A stretch of 7,192 nt of DNA from Gammaproteobacteria bacterium (GTDB taxonomy: Bacteria; Pseudomonadota; Gammaproteobacteria; Enterobacterales; Kangiellaceae): the NCBI GenBank assembly GCA_002401655.1, contig NVTT01000040.1, positions 16,412 to 23,603 on the forward strand, read 5' to 3'. Position 1 is the stretch's first letter. Each line of letters starts with the position of its first letter. A program made the translations under genes and the position numbers. Positions 1-6,533 of the stretch are shown here, piece after piece. A model generated the notes under the pieces. It was not told the DNA's origin and searched no databases. It saw only the letters and a program-made list of their open reading frames with translations.

Positions 1-19
1 TTAAAATCAGTGATTTAGA

Positions 20-37
20 TATACTTAGGTAAGTATA
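20..37. repeat. Short perfect inverted repeat, unknown role
   Basis: Two 8-base arms (20-27 and 30-37) are perfectly complementary around a GG centre. The site lies in the gene-free left end, about 80 bases beyond the fba-distal palindrome. It could be an operator for a gene left of the window, or chance in AT-rich DNA. No promoter or gene within the window uses it. Confidence 0.3.
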
Positions 38-114
38 AGTTAAAATTAGAATATTGGTAGGTCTTCTGTCCCAAAAAAATGCCCTCAGGTCGAATTTTTA
101 CTATTTTAAATGTA

Positions 115-245
115 GCCCTCGCCCCTTTGCGAAGGAGGATTTATGTTTTACAGTCGAATTTAAACCTTGAGAACAAAAGACTAAATCTCCCCTCCAAAAG
201 TAGGTCCCATGAGGGAAACCCCTCTTCGCAAAGAGGGGGGAGGGC
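115..245. repeat. Long imperfect palindrome downstream of fba
   Basis: The left arm (about 115-143) and right arm (about 216-245) are complementary with small bulges. The outer GCCCTC at 115-120 pairs with GAGGGC at 240-245, and both arms contain a TTTGCGAA-type core. Each arm also folds locally: CCTT/AAGG at 124-135 and CCCCTCTT/AAGAGGGG at 219-238. A second stretch, 182-190, can pair with 134-143 instead, so the element looks compound. On the plus strand the outer stem is followed by five T (246-250). It begins five bases past the fba stop and is the only plausible end signal for the operon. It looks like a dispersed intergenic repeat rather than a plain terminator. Confidence 0.75.
219..238 (-). 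terminator. Possible terminator hairpin after fba
   Basis: An 8-bp G+C-rich stem (219-226 with 231-238) closes a four-base loop, 13 bases past the fba stop codon. On the minus strand it is followed only by GTTTC-like sequence with three T, so it is a weak intrinsic terminator. Read with the outer arms of the surrounding palindrome it could still end the transcript or protect its 3' end. Confidence 0.35.
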
Positions 246-250
246 TTTTT

Positions 251-1315
251 CTAGTTAATTTTAGCGTCTAACTCTCCAGACTCATAGCGACCGAACATAG
301 TTTCTAAGGATATCACTTTAATCTTATCGGCTTGACCTGCAGTACCAAAAGCTTCATAACGAGCAATACATATATCCGTCATCGCTTCGGTTGATGCTTG
401 AAGAAATTTGCGCGGATCAAAGTTTGATTTATTTTCAGCTAAATGCCTTCTGACAGCTCCTGTCGATGCTAAACGTAAATCCGTATCAATATTTACTTTT
501 CTTACACCATGTTTAATGCCTTCACAAATTTCTTCGACTGGAACACCGTATGTTTCTGGCATTTCACCGCCAAACTCATTGATAACCTTTAACCATTCTT
601 GAGGGACTGATGAAGAACCATGCATCACTAGGTGAGTATTTGGGATTCTTTTATTGATTGCCTTTACTTGGCTAATCGCTAAAATATCACCGGTTGGTGG
701 TCGGCTAAACTTATAAGCACCATGTGATGTTCCAATCGCAATAGCTAAGGCATCAACTTGAGTTTTGGCCACAAAATCTGCAGCCTCTTCTGGATCCGTT
801 AGCATTTGATCCATAGTTAAAACGCCCTCAGCACCAATACCATCTTCTTCGCCGGCTTCACCTGTTTCCAGAGAACCCAAGCATCCTAATTCACCTTCAA
901 CAGACACGCCACACGCATGCGCCATGGCAACGGTCTGTTTAGTCACATCAACGTTATATTCATAACTAGCAGGTGTTTTACCATTGGTTTTTAAAGAGCC
1001 ATCCATCATCACCGATGAAAAACCTAGTTGAATGGAGCGTTGGCAAACAGAAGGGCTAGTACCATGATCCTGGTGCATCACCACAGGAAGATGCGGAAAC
1101 TCTTCTATAGCGGCTAGAATTAAATGACGAAGAAAAGGAGCGCCTGCATAGGCTCTAGCTCCAGCAGAACCCTGTAAAATCACCGGACTGTTGGTTTTAT
1201 CTGCCGCAATCATAATTGCTCGCACCTGCTCTAAATTGTTGACGTTAAATGCCGGTACGCCGTATTGATACTCTGCTGCGTGATCTAGTAACTGTCGCAT
1301 TGAAATTAATGCCAT
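251..1315 (-). CDS. fba: Class II fructose-bisphosphate aldolase, Calvin-cycle subtype
   Basis: Zinc-dependent cytosolic aldolase that reversibly joins dihydroxyacetone phosphate and glyceraldehyde-3-phosphate to fructose-1,6-bisphosphate. It also makes sedoheptulose bisphosphate in Calvin-type cycles. The 354-residue protein matches the family's length. Visible motifs are HQDH at 81-84 (catalytic Asp83, zinc ligand His84), the acidic loop [16 protein letters not shown] at 140-155, GTSHGAYKF at 196-204 (zinc His198), HGSSSV at 232-237 (zinc His232) and NIDTD at 275-279 for phosphate binding. From memory the sequence is nearly collinear with the Pseudomonas Fda/CbbA type (class IIB), not the E. 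coli FbaA type. The ATG is supported by GGAG at 1324-1327, eight bases upstream. It is the last gene of the tkt-gap-pgk-fba run, 108 bases after pgk, and ends in TAG five bases before a long palindrome. Family and role are very secure. Whether it serves glycolysis, gluconeogenesis or CO2 fixation cannot be read from the sequence. Confidence 0.97.
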   Translation of the reverse strand: MALISMRQLLDHAAEYQYGVPAFNVNNLEQVRAIMIAADKTNSPVILQGSAGARAYAGAPFLRHLILAAIEEFPHLPVVMHQDHGTSPSVCQRSIQLGFSSVMMDGSLKTNGKTPASYEYNVDVTKQTVAMAHACGVSVEGELGCLGSLETGEAGEEDGIGAEGVLTMDQMLTDPEEAADFVAKTQVDALAIAIGTSHGAYKFSRPPTGDILAISQVKAINKRIPNTHLVMHGSSSVPQEWLKVINEFGGEMPETYGVPVEEICEGIKHGVRKVNIDTDLRLASTGAVRRHLAENKSNFDPRKFLQASTEAMTDICIARYEAFGTAGQADKIKVISLETMFGRYESGELDAKIN

Positions 1316-1350
1316 TTTGATTTCTCCATTAAAAACATTCTAAAATTATT

Positions 1351-1406
1351 ACCACAGAGGACACAGAGTTAAAACATATTGTCTTTTACTCTGTGTCCTC
1401 TGTGGT
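1351..1406. repeat. Perfect 19-bp inverted repeat between pgk and fba
   Basis: The left arm 1351-1369 (ACCACAGAGGACACAGAGT) and right arm 1388-1406 are exact reverse complements around an 18-base loop. The hairpin fills about half of the 108-base spacer, 17 bases past the pgk stop and 23 bases before the fba ribosome binding site. There is no T-tract, so it is not a standard terminator. From memory this arm sequence recurs between genes in many unrelated bacteria, which suggests a dispersed repeat. Confidence 0.85.
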
Positions 1407-1423
1407 GAAAAGTGTTTTGTCTA

Positions 1424-2605
1424 TTAGTCTTTTATTGCTCGTTGCTCTAATATTTCGACAGCAGGTAATTTTTTTCCTTCTAAGAATTCTAAAAATGCAC
1501 CACCACCTGTTGATATGTAGGATATTTGATCGGTAATACCAAACTTATCGACTGCCGCTAAAGTATCTCCGCCACCTGCGATTGAGAAAGCATTACTATT
1601 GGCGATTGCTCTTGCAATTTTTTCCGTACCTTTTGAAAATTGTTCAAATTCAAAAACTCCAACCGGGCCATTCCAAACGATGGTTCCCGCATTTGCTATA
1701 ATTTCACATAAATAATCGGCGGTTTTTGGGCCAATATCAAAAATCATATCGTCTTCACTAACCGATTCTACATTTTTTATTTCCGCAGGTGTTGCTTCTG
1801 AAAATTCTTTTCCTGTAACAACATCAATCGTTTTTGGAATTTCACCATTTCTTTTTATTGCAGCTTCAGATAATTTTTTTGCATCCTCGAGCAAATCCAT
1901 TTCAACAAGTGATTTACCAACTTGATGGCCTTCTGATGCGATAAAAGTATTAGCAATTCCGCCACCAACAATTAATTGATCAACGATCCCAGATAAAGAT
2001 TCTAAAACAGTTAACTTGGTTGAAACTTTTGAGCCACCGACAATTGCCACCATCGGTCTAGCTGGATTATCAAGTGCTTTACCAAGTGCCTCTAACTCAC
2101 CCGAAAGCAATGGACCGGCACAAGCAATTGGAGCATATTTTGCAACGCCGTGAGTCGAAGCCTGCGCTCTGTGGGCAGTACCAAATGCATCCATTACGAA
2201 CACATCGCAAAGACTCGCATAAGCTTTTGATAAAGAATCATCATTCGCTTTTTCGCCCTTATTACATCGGATGTTTTCAAAAACAACCACCGCATTTTCT
2301 TTTGCATCTACACCGTTTAGATAATCAGATTCAAGCGTGACGGGAACATCTAATACGTTATCAAGATATTCAACTATAGCGATTAAGGAATCATCTTGAG
2401 AAAATTTGCCTTCAGCCGGTCGGCCTAGGTGCGACATTACCATCACTTTAGCGCCCATTTTGAGCGCTAATTTAATCGTCGGAATAGCGGCCTTAATTCG
2501 AGCATCAGAGGTGATCTTTCCATCTTTAAAAGGCACATTAAGATCTTCTCGAATTAAAACTCTTTTTCCTTTCAAATCTAAATCTGACATTTTTAAAACA
2601 GACAT
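1424..2605 (-). CDS. pgk: Phosphoglycerate kinase
   Basis: Cytosolic monomeric kinase interconverting 1,3-bisphosphoglycerate plus ADP and 3-phosphoglycerate plus ATP. The 393-residue length is normal for bacterial Pgk. In order one sees the N-terminal substrate-binding signature [12 protein letters not shown] (15-26), SHLGRP (58-63), ENIRCNKGE (110-118), [14 protein letters not shown] (138-151), GGSKVSTKL at the domain hinge (190-198), the nucleotide-domain loop WNGPVGVFE (311-319), GGGDTLAA (344-351) and the C-terminal [13 protein letters not shown] (365-377). All basic substrate-binding and glycine-rich nucleotide loops are present, so it should be active. The ATG at 2603-2605 has AAGGA at 2612-2616 with a six-base spacer. 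It lies between gap (151 bases upstream) and fba (108 bases downstream), the gammaproteobacterial order. A perfect 19-bp hairpin starts 17 bases past its TAA. No pyk gene sits between pgk and fba, unlike some related clusters. Confidence 0.98.
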   Translation of the reverse strand: MSVLKMSDLDLKGKRVLIREDLNVPFKDGKITSDARIKAAIPTIKLALKMGAKVMVMSHLGRPAEGKFSQDDSLIAIVEYLDNVLDVPVTLESDYLNGVDAKENAVVVFENIRCNKGEKANDDSLSKAYASLCDVFVMDAFGTAHRAQASTHGVAKYAPIACAGPLLSGELEALGKALDNPARPMVAIVGGSKVSTKLTVLESLSGIVDQLIVGGGIANTFIASEGHQVGKSLVEMDLLEDAKKLSEAAIKRNGEIPKTIDVVTGKEFSEATPAEIKNVESVSEDDMIFDIGPKTADYLCEIIANAGTIVWNGPVGVFEFEQFSKGTEKIARAIANSNAFSIAGGGDTLAAVDKFGITDQISYISTGGGAFLEFLEGKKLPAVEILEQRAIKD

Positions 2606-2637
2606 TGTTTTTCCTTTTTATAACTTACACAATTCTT

Positions 2638-2762
2638 AAATAGTCATTCAGGTTGCAGTAAAAACTAGCTAGTTCAAGGCAGAAAATGTGAGCTCACTAC
2701 TGTGAGTGAATATTTTCTAACGCCGAAATAGTTAGTTTTTAATGTGAGATGGATGACTATTT
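2638..2762. repeat. 125-bp MITE-like palindrome between gap and pgk, overlapping the gap stop codon
   Basis: The ends are perfect inverted repeats of 10 bases (AAATAGTCAT at 2638-2647 against 2753-2762). Complementarity continues in blocks to the centre: TAAAAACTA with 2733-2741, and AGAAAAT at 2681-2687 with 2712-2718. The apex is a perfect 5-bp stem CTCAC/GTGAG (2693-2697, 2702-2706) around TACT. The arm also contains a 12-base perfect palindrome at 2663-2674. There is no coding capacity. The size, terminal repeats and TA-containing ends fit a miniature inverted-repeat element. The gap TAG stop (2757-2759) lies in its right end. Confidence 0.8.
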
Positions 2763-3758
2763 TGCGTTCATCATTGCTAGTGCTACATCAATCATTCTGC
2801 AACTAAATCCCCATTCATTATCGTACCAAATAATGACTTTAACCAAATCGTCATGCACTCTAGTTTGTGTCGAATCAAATGTAGAAGACACTGGGCTATG
2901 ATTAAAATCAATTGAAACAAGCGGTTCATCGTTATAAGCAACAACAATACCATCGGCAGCTTCCTTTACGATTGCATTCACTTCTTCAACCGTTGTGTGT
3001 CTTGCCGCATCAAAAGTCAAATCAACGACTGAAACATTCGCTACTGGAACTCTTAACGCAAAACCATGCATTTTCCCTAATAAATCGGGAATAACTAATC
3101 CAACAGCTTTAGCCGCACCAGTTTTTGTCGGAATAATCGAAGTAGCCGCTCCGCGCGAACGATGAAGATCTTTATGTTGATTATCAATTAACATTTGATC
3201 GTTTGTGTAAGCATGAATGGTATTAATTAAACCTTTTCTGATACCAATTTTTTCATGTAAAATTTTTGCAATCGGCGCAAGACAATTGGTAGTACAAGAA
3301 GCGTTTGAAATAATTCTATGTTCTGGTTTAATAATATCGTCGTTGACACCAAAAACAATTGTTGCATCAATATCGGGATCACCCGGCGCTGAAATTAATA
3401 CTTTTTTAGCACCGCCTATAAAATGTTTAGAACAACTTTCACGATCTTTAAATTGTCCGGTACATTCAAGAACGATATCCACATCATGATCGCTCCATTT
3501 TAATTTAGCCGGGTCACGATCAGATAACATCGCAATTTTATCGCCATTGATATAGATGTTTTCTTCATCAGATGTCACATCCGCTTCAAATCGTCCATGA
3601 GTTGAATCGTATTTGGTTAAATGAACATTGGTTGCAATTGGATGAGACGAGTTGATTGCGACCACTTTAATCTCGTCTTCTCGATTATATTCATAGATTG
3701 CTCTAAGCACCATTCGCCCAATTCGACCATATCCATTAATTGCTACTTTTACTGTCAT
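2757..3758 (-). CDS. gap: Glyceraldehyde-3-phosphate dehydrogenase, GapB-like (probably NADP-accepting)
   Basis: Tetrameric cytosolic dehydrogenase linking glyceraldehyde-3-phosphate and 1,3-bisphosphoglycerate; 333 residues, the usual length. The Rossmann start [11 protein letters not shown] spans 5-15, the catalytic Cys155 lies in [12 protein letters not shown] (151-162), His182 in HAYTNDQ (182-188), the phosphate site in TKTGAAKA (211-218) and the C-terminal WYDNEWGFS at 311-319. The usual NAD-selecting Asp after AIN is replaced by Ser (INSSHP, Ser37-Ser38). The usual Pro before HKD is Gln194 (IDNQHKD). Bacillus GapB, which uses NADP, likewise lacks that Asp, from memory. The region near 280-300 ([13 protein letters not shown]) recalls Epd, and the gene occupies the slot of epd in many gammaproteobacteria (tkt-epd-pgk-fba). 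However, TNDQ and TKTGAAKA favour true GAPDH over erythrose-4-phosphate dehydrogenase. AGGA at 3768-3771 precedes the ATG by nine bases. The TAG stop lies inside a long palindrome. Confidence 0.95.
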   Translation of the reverse strand: MTVKVAINGYGRIGRMVLRAIYEYNREDEIKVVAINSSHPIATNVHLTKYDSTHGRFEADVTSDEENIYINGDKIAMLSDRDPAKLKWSDHDVDIVLECTGQFKDRESCSKHFIGGAKKVLISAPGDPDIDATIVFGVNDDIIKPEHRIISNASCTTNCLAPIAKILHEKIGIRKGLINTIHAYTNDQMLIDNQHKDLHRSRGAATSIIPTKTGAAKAVGLVIPDLLGKMHGFALRVPVANVSVVDLTFDAARHTTVEEVNAIVKEAADGIVVAYNDEPLVSIDFNHSPVSSTFDSTQTRVHDDLVKVIIWYDNEWGFSCRMIDVALAMMNAK

Positions 3759-3809
3759 GACTTTATTTCCTAATATCTGATAAATATTTAATAGTATCTC
3801 TATCTTTTT

Positions 3810-3895
3810 GTAGGTTGGGTAGAAGAACGAAACCCAACAACTTTGTTACACGAAATCATAAAACGTTGGGTTTCGCTGCGCTCTACCCAACCTAC
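3810..3895. repeat. Long palindrome between tkt and gap (GTAGGTTGGGT family)
   Basis: The left arm 3810-3838 and right arm 3865-3895 are complementary over two perfect blocks: 14 bases starting GTAGGTTGGGTAGA, and 11 bases CGAAACCCAAC. They are separated by a short variable stretch that differs by two bases in length. Each arm can also fold by itself (GTTGGG/CCCAAC at 3814-3819 with 3833-3838, and 3865-3870 with 3886-3891). The element starts ten bases past the tkt stop and leaves 38 bases before the gap ribosome binding site. From memory this motif is a common intergenic repeat in several bacterial phyla. Confidence 0.85.
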
Positions 3896-3905
3896 TTCGA
3901 ATCTA

Positions 3906-5894
3906 TTAACTCAAAAGAGATTTCGCTTTCGCAACAATATTTTCAACTGTGAAACCAAATTCCTTAAACAACAAATTAGCTGGAGCAGACTCGCCAAAAC
4001 GATCCATAGAAATAACGATGCCATCAAGCCCAACATATTTATACCAAAGGTCACCAGTCGCGGCTTCAATTGCCATGCGTTTTCCAGTCGATGGCAAAAC
4101 ACTGGCTTTATATTCAGCCGATTGTTGATCAAATACATCACAACAAGGCATAGAAACGACTCTAACATTTTTCCCCGCTAACTCTTTAGCCGCATTAACC
4201 GCTAAATCAACTTCCGAACCCGTTGCGATAATTGTTAAATCGGCGTCACCATCACATTCAACTAAAACATAACCACCTTTTTCAATATTGGCAATTTGTT
4301 GATCGTCTTTAGCTTGAGTGGGTAATCCTTGTCTTGTAAGAATTAATGCGGTCGGGCCGGTTGTATTTTCAATCGCCATTTTCCAAGCGACGGCTGTTTC
4401 TGTAGCATCACATGGTCGCCAGTTGTTCAAGTTAGGTGTGGAACGCATAGATGCTAATTGCTCTACAGGCTGATGAGTTGGGCCATCTTCGCCTAAACCG
4501 ATTGAGTCATGGGTGAAAACATAAATAGCCTGTTTTTTCATTAACGCAGCCATACGAATTGCGTTTCTGGCATATTCCATAAACATTAAGAATGTTCCGC
4601 CAAAGGGCATAAATCCGCCATGTAATTGAATACCATTCATAATGGCACACATTCCAAACTCTCTAACACCGTAGTTAATATAGTTACCGCTTGCATCATC
4701 TGCTGTGATGGTTTTTGATTCATTCCAACGCGTTAGGTTAGAGCCAGCTAAATCTGCAGAGCCACCGATGAATTCCGGCATAACCCCTGAATAAGCTTGG
4801 ATCGCATTTTGTGACGCTTTTCGAGTGGCAATTCCTGATGCTTCTTTTTGAGTTTTAGCAATAAACGCCTTTGTAACGGCAGAGAAATCATTATGTAAAC
4901 GGCCGACGTTTCGACGGTTAAATTCCGAGGCAAGCTCTGGATATTTATCAGTATAAGCCACAAATTGATCGTTCCAATCACTTTCTAATTGTTGACCTTT
5001 TTCTCGTGCATCCCAAGCTGACTTAATGTCTTCTGGGATCTCAAACGGTGCATGTGGCCAATTAAGTTTTTCTCTTACCAGTGCAATCTCATCATCGCCT
5101 AATGGCGCACCATGGCAATCTTCTTTTCCACCTTTGTTTGGTGAGCCAAATCCGATGGTCGTTTTACAACAGACCAAAGTGGGTCTGTTAGTTTCTGCGT
5201 GCGCTTCTTTCACCGCTTTATCTAAGGCGTCAGAATCATGTCCATCTACGTCAGCAATCACGTGCCAGCCATATGCCCTAAAACGTGCAACGGTATCATC
5301 AGTAAACCAACCTTCAACTTCACCATCAATCGATATGCCATTGTCATCATAAAATACATTTAATTTGCCTAAGCCCATGGTTCCCGCTAATGAGCAAACT
5401 TCATGCGAAATACCTTCCATTAAACAACCATCACCGACAAACGCATAAGTATTATGATCAACAATATCAAAACCAGGTTGATTAAATTGAGCGCCAAGCG
5501 TCTTTTCTGCCATTGCCATACCAATCGCATTAGCAAGTCCTTGCCCTAAAGGACCAGTAGTTGTTTCAATTCCCGCGGTATACCCATATTCAGGATGACC
5601 CGGCGTTTTTGAATGCAATTGACGGAAATTTTTAAGATCATCAATGGATAAATCATATCCGGTTAAATGAAGTAAAGAATATATGAGCATCGAACCATGC
5701 CCATTGGATAATACAAATCGATCTCGATTAACCCATTCTGGATTGTTGGGATTGTGGCGGAGATTTTCGCCCCAAACAGTTTGTGCTATATCGGCCATAC
5801 CCATTGGTGCTCCTGGGTGACCAGAGTTGGCTTTTTGTACTGCATCCATGCTCAACGCACGTATTGCGTTGGCTAATTCAAATCGAGATGACAT
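3906..5894 (-). CDS. tkt: Transketolase
   Basis: Thiamine-diphosphate enzyme moving two-carbon ketol units between pentose, tetrose, hexose and heptulose phosphates in the non-oxidative pentose phosphate or Calvin pathway. The 662 residues match the E. coli TktA type. The N-terminal thiamine domain has SGHPGAPMG (24-32, His26), SNGHGSML (63-70, His66), GPLGQG (114-119) and the diphosphate/metal motif GDGCLMEG (154-161), with Asn185 closing the motif. The pyrimidine domain has REFGM (411-415) with the general acid Glu412, and [16 protein letters not shown] (461-476) with His474. A C-terminal domain follows with [11 protein letters not shown] (629-639). All cofactor and substrate residues I can identify are intact. 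The ATG at 5892-5894 has the strongest Shine-Dalgarno in the window, AAGGAG at 5900-5905 with a five-base spacer. It heads the tkt-gap-pgk-fba run after a 215-base spacer that probably carries its promoter. A palindrome starts ten bases past its TAA. Confidence 0.98.
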   Translation of the reverse strand: MSSRFELANAIRALSMDAVQKANSGHPGAPMGMADIAQTVWGENLRHNPNNPEWVNRDRFVLSNGHGSMLIYSLLHLTGYDLSIDDLKNFRQLHSKTPGHPEYGYTAGIETTTGPLGQGLANAIGMAMAEKTLGAQFNQPGFDIVDHNTYAFVGDGCLMEGISHEVCSLAGTMGLGKLNVFYDDNGISIDGEVEGWFTDDTVARFRAYGWHVIADVDGHDSDALDKAVKEAHAETNRPTLVCCKTTIGFGSPNKGGKEDCHGAPLGDDEIALVREKLNWPHAPFEIPEDIKSAWDAREKGQQLESDWNDQFVAYTDKYPELASEFNRRNVGRLHNDFSAVTKAFIAKTQKEASGIATRKASQNAIQAYSGVMPEFIGGSADLAGSNLTRWNESKTITADDASGNYINYGVREFGMCAIMNGIQLHGGFMPFGGTFLMFMEYARNAIRMAALMKKQAIYVFTHDSIGLGEDGPTHQPVEQLASMRSTPNLNNWRPCDATETAVAWKMAIENTTGPTALILTRQGLPTQAKDDQQIANIEKGGYVLVECDGDADLTIIATGSEVDLAVNAAKELAGKNVRVVSMPCCDVFDQQSAEYKASVLPSTGKRMAIEAATGDLWYKYVGLDGIVISMDRFGESAPANLLFKEFGFTVENIVAKAKSLLS

Positions 5895-5951
5895 AAATAC
5901 TCCTTAAATAAGATTTTAAACTAATTAAAAGTAGCTCAAGTTATTCTACAG

Positions 5952-5990
5952 GCTGTATTTTGAAAGGCGCGTATTTTCTCAAAACACAGC
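5952..5990 (-). promoter_or_regulatory. 12-bp dyad in the tkt upstream region (leader hairpin or operator)
   Basis: The arms 5952-5963 and 5979-5990 match as inverted repeats at 11 of 12 positions. In minus-strand RNA the one exception is a G-U pair, so a full 12-bp stem with a 15-base loop is possible. It lies 57 bases before the tkt start codon and well clear of the Shine-Dalgarno. There is no T-tract after it. It could be a protein-binding operator or a 5'-end mRNA hairpin for the tkt-gap-pgk-fba transcript. The regulator is unknown; I see no clear Cra or CRP consensus. Confidence 0.45.
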
Positions 5991-6008
5991 GATCGACGCA
6001 ATCACTTT

Positions 6009-6014
6009 ACTATA
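6009..6014 (-). promoter_or_regulatory. Candidate -10 box for the tkt operon
   Basis: TATAGT on the minus strand differs at one position from the sigma-70 -10 consensus. It is placed so that transcription would start near 6001, just before the dyad at 5952-5990 and about 107 bases before the tkt start codon. No good -35 hexamer is visible 16-18 bases upstream. The whole spacer is AT-rich, so this is only a candidate. Confidence 0.25.
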
Positions 6015-6060
6015 AACGGTCATATTTTACACAATTACATTAGATCTTGTTAATATAATT

Positions 6061-6091
6061 ACTTACATATTTTTTTATGTTATGTATAAGT
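6061..6091 (-). terminator. Weak AT-rich hairpin after glpE
   Basis: ACTTACATA (6061-6069) can pair with TATGTATAAGT (6081-6091) with a two-base bulge. It starts 18 bases past the glpE stop. The stem has few G-C pairs and no proper T-tract follows on the minus strand. It may help separate the trmB-glpE transcript from tkt, but the evidence is thin. Confidence 0.25.
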
Positions 6092-6109
6092 AATACCTTA
6101 TTTATGGTG

Positions 6110-6415
6110 CTATTTCACGCTTGGCATCATCAACGCCCAAGCACTCATACCACCTTGTAGGCTGTAACTTTCAAAGCCAAAACTAGCAACCGTCTGAGAA
6201 GCTGGTTGACTTGAATTTCCGTGATAACAACACACAATTATCGGTGTGTCCTTATCGGCAGACTCAATAAATGCTTGAAAATTATCATTATCAATGCGAG
6301 TGGCGCCTTCGATATGCCCTTGCGCAAAGCTACTGGCATCTCTGATGTCAATAACAATAGCACTACTTTCTCTAATTAGCTGATCTGCTTGCTGTGGCGT
6401 AACCTGGTTAATCAT
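6110..6415 (-). CDS. glpE: Single-domain rhodanese, thiosulfate sulfurtransferase GlpE
   Basis: Small cytosolic rhodanese of 101 residues (E. coli GlpE has 108) that carries sulfur on a cysteine persulfide. The family transfers sulfane sulfur from thiosulfate to cyanide or thioredoxin in vitro. The active-site loop is CYHGNSS at 63-69, with Cys63 as the likely nucleophile, directly preceded by a second Cys62. Other rhodanese landmarks are VIDIRDASSFAQGHIEGA (21-38) and the C-terminal GGMSAW (88-93). No signal peptide or membrane segment is visible. The start aligns with known GlpE proteins. The Shine-Dalgarno is poor: only GAG at 6428-6430, twelve bases from the ATG. It follows trmB by 66 bases and is probably co-transcribed with it. 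No glycerol genes (glpG, glpR, glpD) are adjacent, so a link to glycerol metabolism is not supported here. Physiological sulfur donor and acceptor are unknown. Confidence 0.9.
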   Translation of the reverse strand: MINQVTPQQADQLIRESSAIVIDIRDASSFAQGHIEGATRIDNDNFQAFIESADKDTPIIVCCYHGNSSQPASQTVASFGFESYSLQGGMSAWALMMPSVK

Positions 6416-6473
6416 TTATTTTTATTTCTCGTTGATGATTTTTAACATTGCTAACTCAATATTCTTCTCTAAA

Positions 6474-6533
6474 CTCTCTTTTTACAAAGCTATTTTTGCA
6501 AGCCCTGTCTTTACAAACCCTCTTTTTACAAAC
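6474..6533 (-). repeat. Four-unit 15-base tandem repeat spanning the trmB stop codon
   Basis: Read on the minus strand, four consecutive 15-base units occupy 6519-6533, 6504-6518, 6489-6503 and 6474-6488. They are degenerate copies of GTTTGTAAAAAGAGG. The first three are in frame and encode FVKRG, FVKTG and LAKIA at the end of TrmB. The fourth has lost one base at its start, which brings TAA into frame and ends the protein. The run extends into the trmB-glpE spacer. Confidence 0.8.

Noticed and set aside
33..40. GTATAAGT shared by the left end (33-40) and the tkt upstream spacer (6084-6091)
   Set aside because: An 8-base match in AT-rich DNA over 7 kb is expected by chance, and the flanks do not align.
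408..602. Plus-strand open frame inside fba
   Set aside because: It is antisense to a strongly conserved aldolase gene, has no recognisable motifs and no ribosome binding site. It is a shadow frame. The same holds for plus-strand frames at 2074-2340, 2406-2639, 2912-3094, 3217-3489 and 5026-5352.
1328..1350. TAGAAT as a -10 box for a separate fba promoter
   Set aside because: The -35 position falls inside the perfect hairpin arm and reads TGTGTC, a poor match. Operon read-through from pgk is a simpler explanation.
2617..2650. A promoter for pgk built from the palindrome edge (TGACTA-like -35 and TATAAA-like -10)
   Set aside because: The -10 would end directly against the AAGGA ribosome binding site, so the transcript would start at or beyond it and lose translation signals. 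The hexamers are probably chance in AT-rich DNA.
115..3895. The series of palindromes as a CRISPR array
   Set aside because: The repeats differ in sequence, are separated by whole genes and have no regular spacers.
3911..4168. Minus-strand frames inside tkt (3911-4168 and 4748-4981)
   Set aside because: They are alternative frames of the same strand within an intact, full-length transketolase. No frameshift in tkt is needed to explain them.
3843..4181. Plus-strand open frame starting inside the tkt-gap palindrome and running antisense into tkt
   Set aside because: Its start lies in the loop of the palindrome and the rest is the reverse of conserved transketolase codons. The low-complexity composition is unlike a real protein.
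5990..5995. CGATCG palindrome upstream of tkt as a regulator site
   Set aside because: Six-base palindromes are common and the flanking symmetry breaks after one base. There is no match to a known operator that I can support.
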